Below, one piece after another: positions 40,301 to 45,721 of a stretch of 64,000 bases of DNA. The position numbers and the translations under genes are program-made. Each line of letters begins with the position of its first letter. Within the stretch, counting starts at the first letter, position 1. The stretch lies in NCBI GenBank assembly GCA_964411445.1, contig CAYPLE010000007.1, positions 1 through 64,000 of the forward strand. Reading direction: 5' to 3'. The stretch comes from Aureliella sp964411445. GTDB lineage: Bacteria > Planctomycetota > Planctomycetia > Pirellulales > Pirellulaceae. Below the pieces are notes generated by a model. That model saw nothing but the letters and a program-made list of their open reading frames with translations. It ran no database searches and was not told the origin of the DNA.

Positions 40301-40647
40301 AACTCGACCAGAGTTTGGCCATTTGTATTGAAGTCCGTCGCCCGACTCGCTCGCTCGAAGACGCCGTCATCGCCACTGCGGACGACACGGATGCCGTTGA
40401 GCGAATTCGGGTCAATCGCGGCTCCATCGTTGAATCGGAAGACCAGTTCGCGCGGCGATTCATTGAGAATATCGCCATTCTCCAGCAAGTCGCCCGTGTT
40501 GGGCTGGATGCTGAGCAACTGTGGACCTACGGCCAACAATTGACGAGCCTCGAGAGACTCAAGGAGAATACGTCTGGCGGTTCGGCGTTGCTGCAAGCGT
40601 TTACGAGCAAACAGTTTACGCGATTTAGACAAACCACTGGCGGCCAT
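25309..40647 (-). CDS. giant LEPR-XLL protein (5112 residues) with PPC, beta-helix, GEVED and dockerin regions
   Basis: One uninterrupted 15.3-kb frame encoding an exported protein of roughly 520 kDa, acidic, with (as far as I can see) a single cysteine (C382). Order: LEPR-XLL motif ILLESLEARQLLAV at 27-40; an SbsA-type Ig-like region (40-100); two related ~105-residue segments each containing INVELNSNP; a matrixin-like segment at about 640-790 whose zinc motif reads QAIGKLLGLGD (750-760), i.e. all ligands lost; PPC-type domains (KDIDLYQFSL, VDVYSFTAQAG, VDWFSFDID, VDIIRMDIEAG); parallel beta-helix-like blocks; many DGxTFTxDDG...FEFD modules; a GEVED domain (ending DGEVEDY, about 4830-4945); a dockerin pair at about 4958-5020; and an acidic tail. 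Probably a structural or adhesive surface protein. The start ATG at 40647 fits the motif position. Confidence 0.85.
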   Translation of the reverse strand: MAASGLSKSRKLFARKRLQQRRTARRILLESLEARQLLAVGPQLLSIQPNTGDLLENGDILNESPRELVFRFNDGAAIDPNSLNGIRVVRSGDDGVFERASRATDFNTNGQTLVEFYATEPGEAGNGIRIEFTRVARSDTREPIVSVEGRTINVELNSNPALETRVEDLLQAFDQQQDTPVTRIAYALRLRGSQTIAIGRTTDVSQPLILTGANAAKTSTNFGINNTLEVRLVAREGGNNGLGITVSVTARDRGGPGAPVVTVNGKNINVELNSNPRNASTVNDFVNALNSSQTLASQLVEAQLVSGSGSTRIGNAPITYSPLTLDGVTDIEIIPAYVGIGDSDREVIMRFSEPLPDDRYRIEILGQGVRTLRNINGDAFDCGISRSIAFDLNVGAQVASVVPQPVSRDPVTGALTWNRTSEIDVYLSDDDMIDLQSIRSVNGLTLQQLTVERGALYLQNSDTITFTSGSGQTGVLNPAFYQLIATQGTLDSSDDSAPETPTRIRYYPESHRVSLRFARTLDQYAPGGQELRLRIGTDEAQPLAPASVDAITIDPADTFANATDLSADWTPGAGGSQSIIIDSEIENQTPLLLDFPGGSDEPGNRNIRIQDNLRLGADTVDGTSVFYYNFQGQLGVLNGSTLLNAITETQKTRVREVLTMYEQYLGVRFIESDNLGLTIGVGDMRAIVPFPDVVGGSTPGVAENNQPGLTFYEAGNLISNGQPGTVLDIQDFSQSARNEFAGEFQRAAMQAIGKLLGLGDADELEQMTIQSFASVFAPGVGTEIVMPGDADIVHGQYLYRPDSKDIDLYQFSLPIDGRVSIEAFAERMSEASLLDSQIRLFEQNDLGGWDEIARNDDYYSSDSFLELNLESGNYIVGVSASGNGSYDPVISDTGIGGRSQGAYQLRMDFQPPANSVLRDGDSITGTEFDGDGDGTPGGVFNFWFRPSADTNTKFVDKSAAAGGNGSVGAPYKNIDDALSAASPGDVVRIVGNGGADKSFASRGDNLAYEIGFDNLGRPLPDGATFDVPRDVSVMIDAGAILKLRRARVGVGSTSVSVDRSAGSLLVLGTPTLQSPSGQVLVDGDNQPISGEVFFTSLNDPNIGMNANSAVVGSVPSAGDWGGIDFRTRIDDTNPGRENLEDQGQFLNWVSHADVRYGGGQVVVDGLSQVITPIQMIDARPTIVNSSISSSADAAMSATPDSFLESNFMTPAEQGNVAAFSVDYDRVGPELYGNRLTGNSINGLQVRVRTPSEVEKLTVPGRFDDTGVVHYIPENLEILGTPGGALQEVQAPSTTSTRLTAQNGGTLSGGTYRYRFTTVDSAGEESPASEPTRSIRTVGVGSIVLSNIPTDVNRIYRSSSDGSGPYTLVGELRASIGTFVDSGVDLGVPLPEQVHNVIARPNARLVIDPGTVIKSQGARIDVHMGAQLIAEGTDGNKVVFTSLNDNRYGAGGTFDTANRVGSQVAQGGDWGGVYIGHTSKASLDYAVVAYGGGTTRVEGGFSDFAPIEVHQSHLRLTNSRVELSASGAETSTDANRGGRGTNSAAAIFVRGAQPIIVGNTIINNDGPAISANVSSLNHYAIEDEGRSTGRLDRYEDGVGNRGPLVAENTIDDNGLNGLLVREGTLTTEGRWDDTDIVHIVQGEIRIPDHHAFGGLRLESANNESLVVKLGGDTAGFSAGGLPLDNADRIGGSLQIVGQPGFPVILTSLSDSTVGAGFTLDGNVQTDTNNFTDTGLLPTGPEIDNGTLIDNDVQPGIPGQFAFSVGPGGSSNFLGGGGVTAVGNTQTFINQDFIFDFLNFVDVGGNGQAIDLSNSTITLPPTLIASDLVASEGTFAGANGPVRWRVESRLDDGIAKVFNTIILDSDTPLGDLQVINYLDEDVLGPSDDLLYTTGTPGEADFRAFTIDGPERIGFSQGGVYTSTPGELENATYEGWAADEYRDLLTAIETTGTSYTVAGNIDTTDLTPFVDPELGDAYGLADITTALAWRVNPTATSARVTSFLELVARNPASQATSGDWRSVLLDSNSNDRNVAVSNETESALSTAPRANETPSTSQYLGTLAPDLKGGDENTRLGFHLQATIAAPSDVDVYSFTAQAGTEIWLDIDRTNNALDTVVELVDADGNTLALSDNSLEEEANPSLLQVNGLPVESVNPLRSSPAELYYTSATGAPKDLFSTNPKDAGMRVSLPGQAGTSNLYHVRVRSSSLSEGDPASKLTDPAEVASGLTKGNYQLQIRLTEVDEVPGSSLNYADIRFAQNGIELVGVPTNSPLLGENGEVEVRDIDGDGILDPATESNSAFANAQALGNLLQTNRQAISVAGNLDTTTDVDWFSFDIDYQRIRPSSIREYFSTVLDIDYANGIGRPDVSMYVFDSAGNLLLGGLGSNLVDDQASPLNASDNSDLSRGSAGSLDPFIGSYELPSGRYFVAITNSSQIPEVIGQFTDGSNASPLIRLQPIEGVQLIAEEHVSFNGGSTAQGPIVPDLFDNNAIVEYGLGDLNLYVSRDAGRGGFDSAATRIYGVNPFTGEEAVFFAQQGGDVEDIAFRDNGDLHAFTRAFIGGTAGADPDGLINYVDIDTGTGVFTTIGSTGLQTSHLDTTQTPPVVADSDDGVHPEAITFGTVFGAERGFFVGNRPSPGNSFGTPPGATQTRPNVGTARPNVDYFANILYEFDENTGAAISAPGIDKTDIPISDEAGTAVRERGVIQTSDPNATQPGLLIAREATASVAGNAQFLLRDGDTFRLVDRTTGLPLNLDFEFDFGPEALINYDPLAGLFVQDEMQFLVDGVTYEFDTGSIIVIDAVNGSGLADSSTVRVQNTAGTELVFEFDSNNSMVGVGNIRVPYSATSTQAEMVQALVDAINFAPNFGVRAQFTTGSNRISLVGASDTEPAVVTGSGISIDGSLGVSDAAAIRVPISEAATERELVDAIAAAMPGNITVGYEAGRINFSGADTADFADLEDAGIFIDQGSSGAVRAGFIAIRSLASDTASTTADRIAQAINGLGIVGLSATTNGNEIQLFGATIANDGPLNSGGVAPGGLIRGIATVGNVLYAVSDAGGLYRIANPTTPSQGIFPAANTYVQTSYELQGIQFTGLVAGPDRSLTGGVQVLLGIDRAGVIHAFDTAGRPAPVFANGATSVSTGLSGANGLAFAPNESNPWGITNTGDNTNRENDPGHGLPATGNGSRGNTNGGASYYFGDSGVVNYDFAGGAAGAIESVPFSLEGIGEADLPMLYFNYFLETQDQNGGNMLDALRVYASGEDGNWQLLATNDSGPGRTPGQVQELFDNTGTWRQARVPLDALAGQKNVKLRIEFSTGAGFGYGRRGGRGPEIRTISGDRLVDGETLVINGERFEIEMGPTLTLPGGSSLTSGDSVVIEGNRYVFTDGTGPSVLAPDIPVPFQASDDAETIANALRDAILNAAANVPTRSGVGYADEVNDTLPQASQSGIKGETVRVIGTGNIGDNVNLADAGEDVDIIRMDIEAGSQVTINVNAATIGSSLDSYLRVFDEQGNQLFSNDNIVGSSDSEIVFTAPKTGIYYVGVSGAGNQAYNPALEGTAAVGSSGDYELVIEVIRAITPIVSGNRLQLSGASLVRVTPGTPIGLQGQAGANGIPINVNAAMTTQEVAEELQRAVAAHFANDDIDSYKIRGGDTIDLTGLNVTNAGPFGLTTRFVGDNTGSFNRPQRAQANNFEGAYIDDIIIGIAGRGEMALGSTGGNTNFIPNPEATNQILTGPYQLEIRGGEDYGVPNLTGITITDTFAPNSRMAPGLAIQFNDASRISAGATFTVSDGPRVVTFEMDDVNDGVDVMPGNIALPYNSAVIDPLNGGSSAESGRTIAARFRDLLNSPSIQQLIDVSGNLLNNDRIGATSDTVVLIGNASVEIPSSIGTEIVSDGDGARNRERPQGQVVVANSKISNAAGFGATIAAAPRDATTNAPVPGTPRNTVTLNDQRLAPGAVIINSEFIGNAAGGINITGDAGGLGLPDAAVPFVRLVNNTILSGQVSTITEFSPLIFGNTAFDLGSLAFADAVTEYTPLATGGPAPAAGLDVADDALGIPNYSGSGEPVAGQGAVSLGRGGRLVLEFNNNLLTGSGDANPDLAVFEVGDSEEVLVEVSADGNRYTTIGIASAANPLLDIDAAGFNTNSRIAFVRLTDIGVQGSQSGDSVGADIDAVGAISSVAADFYIQGGTGISVAQNATATLLNNVIVNATTGINVDASSASTVIGGTIFQRNGSDVSGAATLGQFPVVVPDNVPLFVSAGRGNLYPAVSAPQIDSSIDSLEDRPSLVAVKGPLGLPPSPILAPQTDINGLLRVDDPSVETPSGLGENVFKDRGAQDRADFIGPSVFVVNPADNDLAGRDSNPAESIVELTNVSLRYFDIQLFDGLEPTDPSQGAGIDHSTVTSSSVLVFRNNQPLVEGTDYRFGYDSTNGVIRLTPLTGVWPSESVYTIRFINTNETSIVARAAAGYQDGDSFDVIDASGSRTTFEIDLGFQVSVPTADGQTADITDGTTFTVDDGNTRLTFEFDNNGIANPSNRLVSIGTGASPASVGRAIATAINSSGLNVDVAELGPGRLQIQGGRLSAIDSLDSGLVVSGSPGVRAPFGLQIPLSAGQPAGLADGQTFTIDRSGSPVTFELDTNGITTPNTIPVRYNAGASAQVIANALVTAINAAGLGLNPQAVGNGLVTLAGDANTQLDLSNTGLEQSGSAAQPAAVRIALPAGANVSADDVARIIKSTIDAQGLNGVTTSQFGSRVVVEGALGVAGVGAGSVRAIKDEAGNPLKANQVDGTTTLTIFLGEGLDYGDAPSPYASTSNDGGPRHEVITGLSLGATVSADADAKLDDADNDDGLTFTDLIAAFQADVEIDVTNTTGEDAYMSLWVDFNGDGDFSQADGELVKSGVISTGQTTVSFLVPADAHIGEIFARARISTDAASVASPVGAAPDGEVEDYAINLQGNPFQNQTNNLDVNADGFISPIDALQVINYINSGQPDRLSLPAPNAPPYVDVNGDGFVVASDVLAIVNYLNNLGAGEGEGSGTLDVLGSDWAAGLENLVAAGPSLSEEPITYDTVLLETTDEVPLVYGPMQSIESSSFDSVFDSLVASDDSDEEVSDLFDDLLS
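38368..38400 (-). other. degenerate metalloprotease zinc site inside the giant protein
   Basis: The codons for residues 750-760 spell QAIGKLLGLGD, aligning with the matrixin consensus HEIGHxLGLGH. The three His and the Glu become Q, K, D and A. Each substitution needs changes in the codon (CAA, GCC, AAG, GAC), so one sequencing error cannot explain them. The domain is presumably a non-catalytic relic or binding module. Confidence 0.65.
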
Positions 40648-41393
40648 TTAAAAACCTCTCGACGGAGCGCTGCTTTACTAGCGTGTGTTGGTTGCAGGTT
40701 ACCGGTCCCAGATCCCAAACTTCAGATGAGGAACAGCAATGTTTTCGGCGTTAAACCACCATCCGGGTGGGTTAAGAGGCGAAAGTTAGGTGCTCTGGGT
40801 AAACAAGACTGCGATCTTTGGATTGTAATTCGACGAACTTCGATTTCAACGAACGGGAGTTTTCGCTGTAGAAACGGAGGCAGGTAGTGGCAAAAAAGCC
40901 TTCACAACCGTCACCGTAGGCACTTGTGGGCCGATTGCCTCAATCCTTCCAGTCCTTCAGCGGAGTCTTTGAGACCCCTCCCAGCCGTAAAGTTCCCCAA
41001 TCTCACTCGCATGGAACCGCAAAGCAGCAGCGGAAGTGCCGGTTCTCCCGAATTCGTTAGCCACTGTGGGGGGGTGACCAGACCCATCGCGTCGTCGCAA
41101 GAAAGGCATGCTGCATTCTTTAGTGCCGTAGGCACGACATGTTGTAGCCACGGACGTCAGTCCGTGGTTGACGCATCCAATCTACCCGAGTGCCGAGGGT
41201 ACGACAGGATTCAGCGATTGATGGTGCCACATTTCCTCCGTCCCCTAAGGACTGATCGCGACGCACGCCGGTCGCAACCACGGGTTCGCACCCGTGGCAA
41301 CATCATGCCGTCGCGTTGCGACTTGGAATATCGGGACATCACGAGTCCCATTCAGCTCCTGTACCGAATCCACTTCGCCTAACTCAAGATTTG
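40648..41393. other. intergenic region upstream of the giant gene, with palindromic elements, up to the assembly gap
   Basis: Holds the promoter region of the giant gene near 40648-40900 and then repeat-like DNA: GTGCCGTAGGCAC at 41123-41135, a hairpin around CCACGGAC-GTCA-GTCCGTGG at 41148-41167, and another around CCACGGGT-TCGC-ACCCGTGG at 41278-41297. The latter is bracketed by GTCGCAAC (41271-41278) and GTTGCGAC (41315-41322). Short frames here are not convincing genes. Confidence 0.6.
41123..41322. repeat. palindrome-rich repeat-like element next to an assembly gap
   Basis: Two similar 20-bp hairpins, CCACGGAC...GTCCGTGG and CCACGGGT...ACCCGTGG, lie 130 bp apart. Each sits beside a related short motif (AGTGCCGTAGGCACGACA and AGTGCCGAGGGTACGACA). 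This looks like a dispersed non-autonomous palindromic element; that status is inference, since only one region is visible here. Confidence 0.5.
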
Positions 41394-41493
41394 NNNNNNN
41401 NNNNNNNNNNNNNNNNNNNNNNNNNNNNNNNNNNNNNNNNNNNNNNNNNNNNNNNNNNNNNNNNNNNNNNNNNNNNNNNNNNNNNNNNNNNNN
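41394..41493. other. assembly gap (100 N)
   Basis: Exactly 100 N, the usual placeholder length, so the true size is unknown. The flanks both carry TTG, and palindromic repeat-like DNA lies just to the left, the likely cause of the break. Confidence 0.95.
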
Positions 41494-41607
41494 TTGTCGG
41501 CACCAATCTAGATGACCGGCTTCCGGGCGAGTTGCGCGAGTTGCCCGTGAAGCGATCGTATAGCACACATTTCTAAACCGCTCTCCTTAAAATTAAAACG
41601 CTCGTCG

Positions 41608-42201
41608 ATGTACCTGAACGTGAACGATTTGAAAGCCGTCGACTCGCCGACTCGGAAAGAGATATTCGAAGCAATCGAGACATTGGTCGAAGAAGATTTT
41701 GCCGTCCTATCGCGCGAGGAGCATGACTACATTCAAACGCGACGCAACGAAGACAAATCGCTTACGCTGGAGTATCGGGCTGGCGGCCCTGAGCAGCACT
41801 ATGCGACCGACGAGGATGCAACCACGCTCGACGACGTTCAACGCGCGTTTGCGGCCTTTTATGAGGGTGAAGACCTTGCATCGCTGCTCAATTGGCAACC
41901 GATAGTTCTAGAGCCTTTGGAGCTTGGCGAGGGCGAGGTTGAATACAACGGCGCGATAATGGATGCCGGTTGGCCAGCGGAGATTGAAAAGGCGCAAAAG
42001 GCAAAATCGATCTCTGCTGGTGGTAAGAAATATGCCCGCATTCCGATGGGGCAAGAAAAGGGGATGGGCACGCAGCGTCTACAAATCTGCGGCGACTGTG
42101 GGGCTGCTCCAGGACAATTGCATGTGCCTGAGTGCGAGGTCGAACAGTGCCCTATTTGCCGATCGCAACGCGCTGGCTGTGACTGCGAGGTAAACGCTTG
42201 A
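41608..42201 (+). CDS. hypothetical protein with C-terminal Cys-rich (zinc-ribbon-like) region
   Basis: Not recognised. 197 residues, cytoplasmic. The N-terminal 110 residues are acidic and helical (IFEAIETLVEEDFAVLS, DLASLLNWQPIVLEPLEL). The C terminus has CGDCGAAPGQLHVPEC, CPIC and CDC, seven closely spaced cysteines plus one His that could bind one or two zinc ions. ATG at 41608; no strong Shine-Dalgarno site. The gap to the left hides its upstream context. A stem at 42211-42240 follows its stop. Confidence 0.65.
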   Translation: MYLNVNDLKAVDSPTRKEIFEAIETLVEEDFAVLSREEHDYIQTRRNEDKSLTLEYRAGGPEQHYATDEDATTLDDVQRAFAAFYEGEDLASLLNWQPIVLEPLELGEGEVEYNGAIMDAGWPAEIEKAQKAKSISAGGKKYARIPMGQEKGMGTQRLQICGDCGAAPGQLHVPECEVEQCPICRSQRAGCDCEVNA

Positions 42202-42210
42202 TAACCCGAC

Positions 42211-42240
42211 TAGCTCGCGGCATAAACACTGCCGGAGCTA
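42211..42240. terminator. hairpin between convergent genes
   Basis: Arms TAGCTCGCGGC and GCCGGAGCTA form a 10-bp stem with one bulged G and a 9-nt loop. The stop codon of the minus-strand EF-hand gene lies in the right arm. There is no U-tract, so it would be a weak or rho-assisted terminator. Confidence 0.45.
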
Positions 42241-42753
42241 TCGCCTAGACTGCCTGCCCGAACTCCGCCCGTTGCCGCCTCTTTGTGGTGGGCCGGAACG
42301 CTGCGTACGTGGGTCACTCGTTTGGAAAGTGGCTTGATTGGCGTTGCTCTGTTGCATGGATTGGTTCATCTGCGAAGCCTGGCGAGATCGCTGCTGTTGC
42401 ATTTGCTGCATCATCGCCGTCAAAGCCGACTGTAGTTCTTGTTGATCCAGAGCTCCGCTTCCATCCGCGTCGTAGTTAGCGAGCATCATCTGAGCAACCT
42501 GCTCGGCAGAAGGACGCCGGTCCTGTTGCTGGCCACCTTGGTTCATGGCATTTTGATTCATGCCGTTTTGCAAAAGTGCCTGGTTACCCGCATCGGCAGC
42601 TCGATTCTGGTTGCCACGCTGGTTCATCCCTTGCTGTCCTCCACCTCCTCCTCCGCGCGGTCCGCCTTGTCGTTGTTGGGGAGGCTGTGCGCTAGTGGGG
42701 ACGAGGCAGAGTGTGGCTAACAGGCCTGCCGAGACTAATGTGGCTGTTCGCAT
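42238..42753 (-). CDS. exported EF-hand protein, Gln/Gly/Asn-rich
   Basis: Secreted small protein. The start MRTATLVSAGLLATLCLVPTSAQ (ATG at 42753) is a clear signal peptide with cleavage near TSA-QP; the frame continues 13 residues upstream to 42792, which would spoil it. The mature part is rich in Gln, Gly, Asn and Met (PRGGGGGGQQGMNQRGN). A single canonical EF-hand loop DADGSGALDQQE is preceded by a helix (SAEQVAQMMLANY). Planctomycetes carry many such one-EF-hand exported proteins; calcium binding is likely, the role unknown. Confidence 0.75.
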   Translation of the reverse strand: MRTATLVSAGLLATLCLVPTSAQPPQQRQGGPRGGGGGGQQGMNQRGNQNRAADAGNQALLQNGMNQNAMNQGGQQQDRRPSAEQVAQMMLANYDADGSGALDQQELQSALTAMMQQMQQQRSRQASQMNQSMQQSNANQATFQTSDPRTQRSGPPQRGGNGRSSGRQSRR

Positions 42754-43042
42754 GGGAGATTTCCTAGAAGTTGTTGAAAAGGAGCTGCACAAGACTTACT
42801 AGACAGCGACCGGTCCATCCAATTCCCGGAACCGCATCACCCTATGTATTGAAAGTGCTAATTTCGGTGTTCCATGTCACGCTTGCGGCCCCAGGCTGCA
42901 TCCGTTTTTATCGATATGTTCGGAAATGCGAACACGTCGGAGGTTGGATGCAGAGCACGAAGACAGTTCGTTCCAGCGCAGAATCTTGGAGCGAGTTGCT
43001 GAATGGCCCTGCGGGCGTCACTCTGTTTTGTGCAAGCTCGAG

Positions 43043-45604
43043 TTAATCAGCCAGCGTTTGTGCTACGCGGTGAATGATGGTGCGGAGGCCGATGGAGTCG
43101 TCTTGAATCGAACGAACGATTGGGTCGATTCGTGGTCGGTCACTGGCAGTCATCAGCCTGCCGTGCGCATAAGCCATCAGTTTGTTGACCAAGCCGCGAT
43201 AGAAACGCTCGCGGTCGGAAAGCAAATGCTGCTTGAATTCAACAATGCCATCAAAGGTGCGGTTGCCAGGCAGCGTACCTGAGGCGTCGATAGTCACGCG
43301 CTTCGAATAGTTGTCTCGCCAGCTTCCAACTGGGTCAAAGTTCTCAAGGGCAAATCCGGGTGGGTCAATCCTGCGATGGCAATCGTTACACGCCTCATTG
43401 GTGCGGTGCTTTGCAAGTTGCTCACGGATCGACTTCGCCCCACGGGTATCTGGATCCAGCGGAGGCACGTCGGGCGGTGGTGGGCTAGGCGGTGAATCCA
43501 GTAGACTTTCCAGCACCCAGATGCCGCGAACAACCGGGGATGTTTCAATCCCATTGGCAGAAACTGTCAAAACACTTGCCTGCCCCAGCAATCCTCCGCG
43601 ACGGCGATCAGGCAATTGCACTTTGCGGAATTCGTTCGGGCCGTTGAAGGGGATGTTGTAATGATCGGCTAAGCGCTTATTCACAAAGGCAAAGTCAGAG
43701 TCGAGCAGCAGTTCGGGTGGCAAGTCGTTTTGAATGAGATGCCGAAAGTACATTCGCGTCTCGGTCAAGCTGGCTTCTTGAAGTCCAAACTGATAGTACT
43801 TCTTAAATTGCGATCGGTCGGGTGGAGAGGCTCCGAGGTCTCGCAAGTTCAACCAGCCGTCCAGAAACGATGTGACGAACGTTTGGCTTTTCTGCGCCTC
43901 GAGCATTCGGTCGACTTCGCGAGCGATCGATACCGGACTGGAGTCGGCAGCTAACTTGCCCAGCAGTTCGTCGTCGGGCAGTGATGACCAGAGGAACGCT
44001 GCCAAGCGATCGGCTAAAACAATTGATTGCCCCTGTGGCGATTGGCCTTGTGGCGTTTTCGCGCCGGTTTCCACGCTAGATTCGGATGGAGTAGGGGAGG
44101 GCGATGCGTAGTATAGGAAGCTTGGCGAGACGAGCACGCTCTTTGCTGCATCTGCATAGGCATCGAGCGGTGAACGCCCCGACTGAACGCGGTGCTCGTA
44201 AAGTCCGCGGAGCTCAGCCGCTTGTTGCTCCGTAAGCGGCCTGCGAAACGCTCGCGATGCAAAGGCATGGAGTCGAGCGACGGCGTCTTCTCGATTCGCA
44301 AAGCGACCACTTGATAGCACTGCTTCACAGTCGTCGCCAAGTAGTGCATTGTGACTCGGAAGTGGCCATGAATCGTAATGCGGCCCGCTGATCTTGACCT
44401 CGTGGACATGAATCTGCGGCAGCTTGCCCAGCTTGATCGCATTGAATCGGTAAGAAACGATTCCTGATTTGAGGTTCTTGGGAAACTGATCTGGGTAGCG
44501 GCGGATGAGCTTGGTCCATAGATTTCGGGCATCCATCAAACCGTTGATGAACGTAAATCTCGGCGTGTAACCTTCGTCGAGCCATAACTTGGTTCGGTAC
44601 CACTTTTTTTCGTCCGCCAGATCAAATTCGGCTAGCAGTGGTTCGATGGGTTGTGGCTTGTGTAGTGGTCCGGCTGCCTGGTTGCCAGGACGGATTCCCA
44701 GGCGAAGCAGTTCGTTTCTGTCTCGTGACAGGAAGTCGTCATCGTAAGGGTGCTCGCGATTGACGGCTTCCGCCAGGAACTCAATTTCGTAGTAGCCATC
44801 TGTGGGCACACCGTTGCTAAAGGCGAGGATAGGTGCGTACGCGCCCTCGTGTTTGTCCGCCCCAACCACATCGTACAGAGTTAACCAATCAAAACGATTT
44901 GTTTTCCCGTGAACTTGGTCGATCTCCGGTTGCTGGCGGAAGTCTTTCGAAAAGTGCCAGCTACGAGGACTAGGACGTTCACGGAGGGCCAAAATTTTGT
45001 CGATGGCAGTATCGGCGGCATCGAGGTATCGATCCAACAGGAAACCACTCGTGACCAAAGCATCTGCGATGTTGTCCAAATGGCCGACGGTTGCGTCGCG
45101 CGGGAAACCAGCAACTGGATCGAACATGGTTATGTCGAGTTTTAGGAGGTCGCGCAGAGCGTTGCGATACTCACGATTATTCCGACGACGAAGTGTCGGT
45201 TCCTGAGAGCTTGAGCGGGCGGCGTGGTAGGCTGTGATCTGCTGGGTCAGGTAGCGAACCGCGCCACGGCGTTCGGCGCCATTCGGTTGCTGCGCGTCCT
45301 CCGGCGGCATTGCGCCTAGATTCAGTTGATCCAAAATGTCCTGCAGTTCAGCCAGTTGATTTGTGTCGGCATCGCTCGGCAGGTTAAGCGGCAGAGTGTC
45401 GAATCGGCGACTCGCCTGCTGTTCATCGGGGCCGTGGCATTCGATGCAGTAGTTGGTCAGCAGATTGCGGAGTGGTGTTTCGGGCGGCTGGGCCAATGAT
45501 CTGGCGTTGGCAAGTGGTATGAGCAGGAGAGCCAGTGCGAGCAAGCAGTTGGGCGTCAAGCGAAGCATGGCGAGGGCTGGGCTGGAGAGTGGGGTGTTGT
45601 GCAT
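43043..45604 (-). CDS. DUF1592-family planctomycete cytochrome c protein
   Basis: Exported haem protein of the DUF1592/DUF1588/DUF1587/DUF1585/DUF1595 family, structurally and genomically parallel to DUF1549/DUF1553 proteins. After a signal peptide (LLALALLLIPLANA) a PSCyt1 module carries CIECHG. DUF1587 follows (LRRRNNREYRNALRDLLKLD), then the middle DUF1595/1592 region (FASRAFRRPLTEQQAAELRG), DUF1588 (KHRTNEACNDCHRRIDPPGF, a second CxxCH) and DUF1585 (C-terminal VRSIQDDSIGLRTIIHRVAQ). Start placed at the ATG at 45604; alternatives are 45688 and 45568. 853 residues from 45604. It lies downstream of the DUF1552 gene on the same strand, with 117 bp between. Confidence 0.88.
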   Translation of the reverse strand: MHNTPLSSPALAMLRLTPNCLLALALLLIPLANARSLAQPPETPLRNLLTNYCIECHGPDEQQASRRFDTLPLNLPSDADTNQLAELQDILDQLNLGAMPPEDAQQPNGAERRGAVRYLTQQITAYHAARSSSQEPTLRRRNNREYRNALRDLLKLDITMFDPVAGFPRDATVGHLDNIADALVTSGFLLDRYLDAADTAIDKILALRERPSPRSWHFSKDFRQQPEIDQVHGKTNRFDWLTLYDVVGADKHEGAYAPILAFSNGVPTDGYYEIEFLAEAVNREHPYDDDFLSRDRNELLRLGIRPGNQAAGPLHKPQPIEPLLAEFDLADEKKWYRTKLWLDEGYTPRFTFINGLMDARNLWTKLIRRYPDQFPKNLKSGIVSYRFNAIKLGKLPQIHVHEVKISGPHYDSWPLPSHNALLGDDCEAVLSSGRFANREDAVARLHAFASRAFRRPLTEQQAAELRGLYEHRVQSGRSPLDAYADAAKSVLVSPSFLYYASPSPTPSESSVETGAKTPQGQSPQGQSIVLADRLAAFLWSSLPDDELLGKLAADSSPVSIAREVDRMLEAQKSQTFVTSFLDGWLNLRDLGASPPDRSQFKKYYQFGLQEASLTETRMYFRHLIQNDLPPELLLDSDFAFVNKRLADHYNIPFNGPNEFRKVQLPDRRRGGLLGQASVLTVSANGIETSPVVRGIWVLESLLDSPPSPPPPDVPPLDPDTRGAKSIREQLAKHRTNEACNDCHRRIDPPGFALENFDPVGSWRDNYSKRVTIDASGTLPGNRTFDGIVEFKQHLLSDRERFYRGLVNKLMAYAHGRLMTASDRPRIDPIVRSIQDDSIGLRTIIHRVAQTLAD

Positions 45605-45721
45605 GGATATCTCTGCCCCTCTCCCGCTCGTGCCTCGCCTGCAAACGCTTTTTGCATCGCTGCTCGTGACCTCACGCCGTCTGTTCAAGACTCGCTAGGA
45701 CCGTTGCGGAAGGGGCTGCAA

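Noticed and set aside
18631..40647. Classical cellulosome
   Set aside because: No glycoside hydrolase, no scaffoldin with CBM, and the dockerins are of the widespread planctomycete type, so only a general docking role is suggested.
40911..41151. Small protein genes in the palindromic region upstream of the gap
   Set aside because: Two frames overlap in the same DNA with no signature or Shine-Dalgarno site, and they run through repeat-like sequence.
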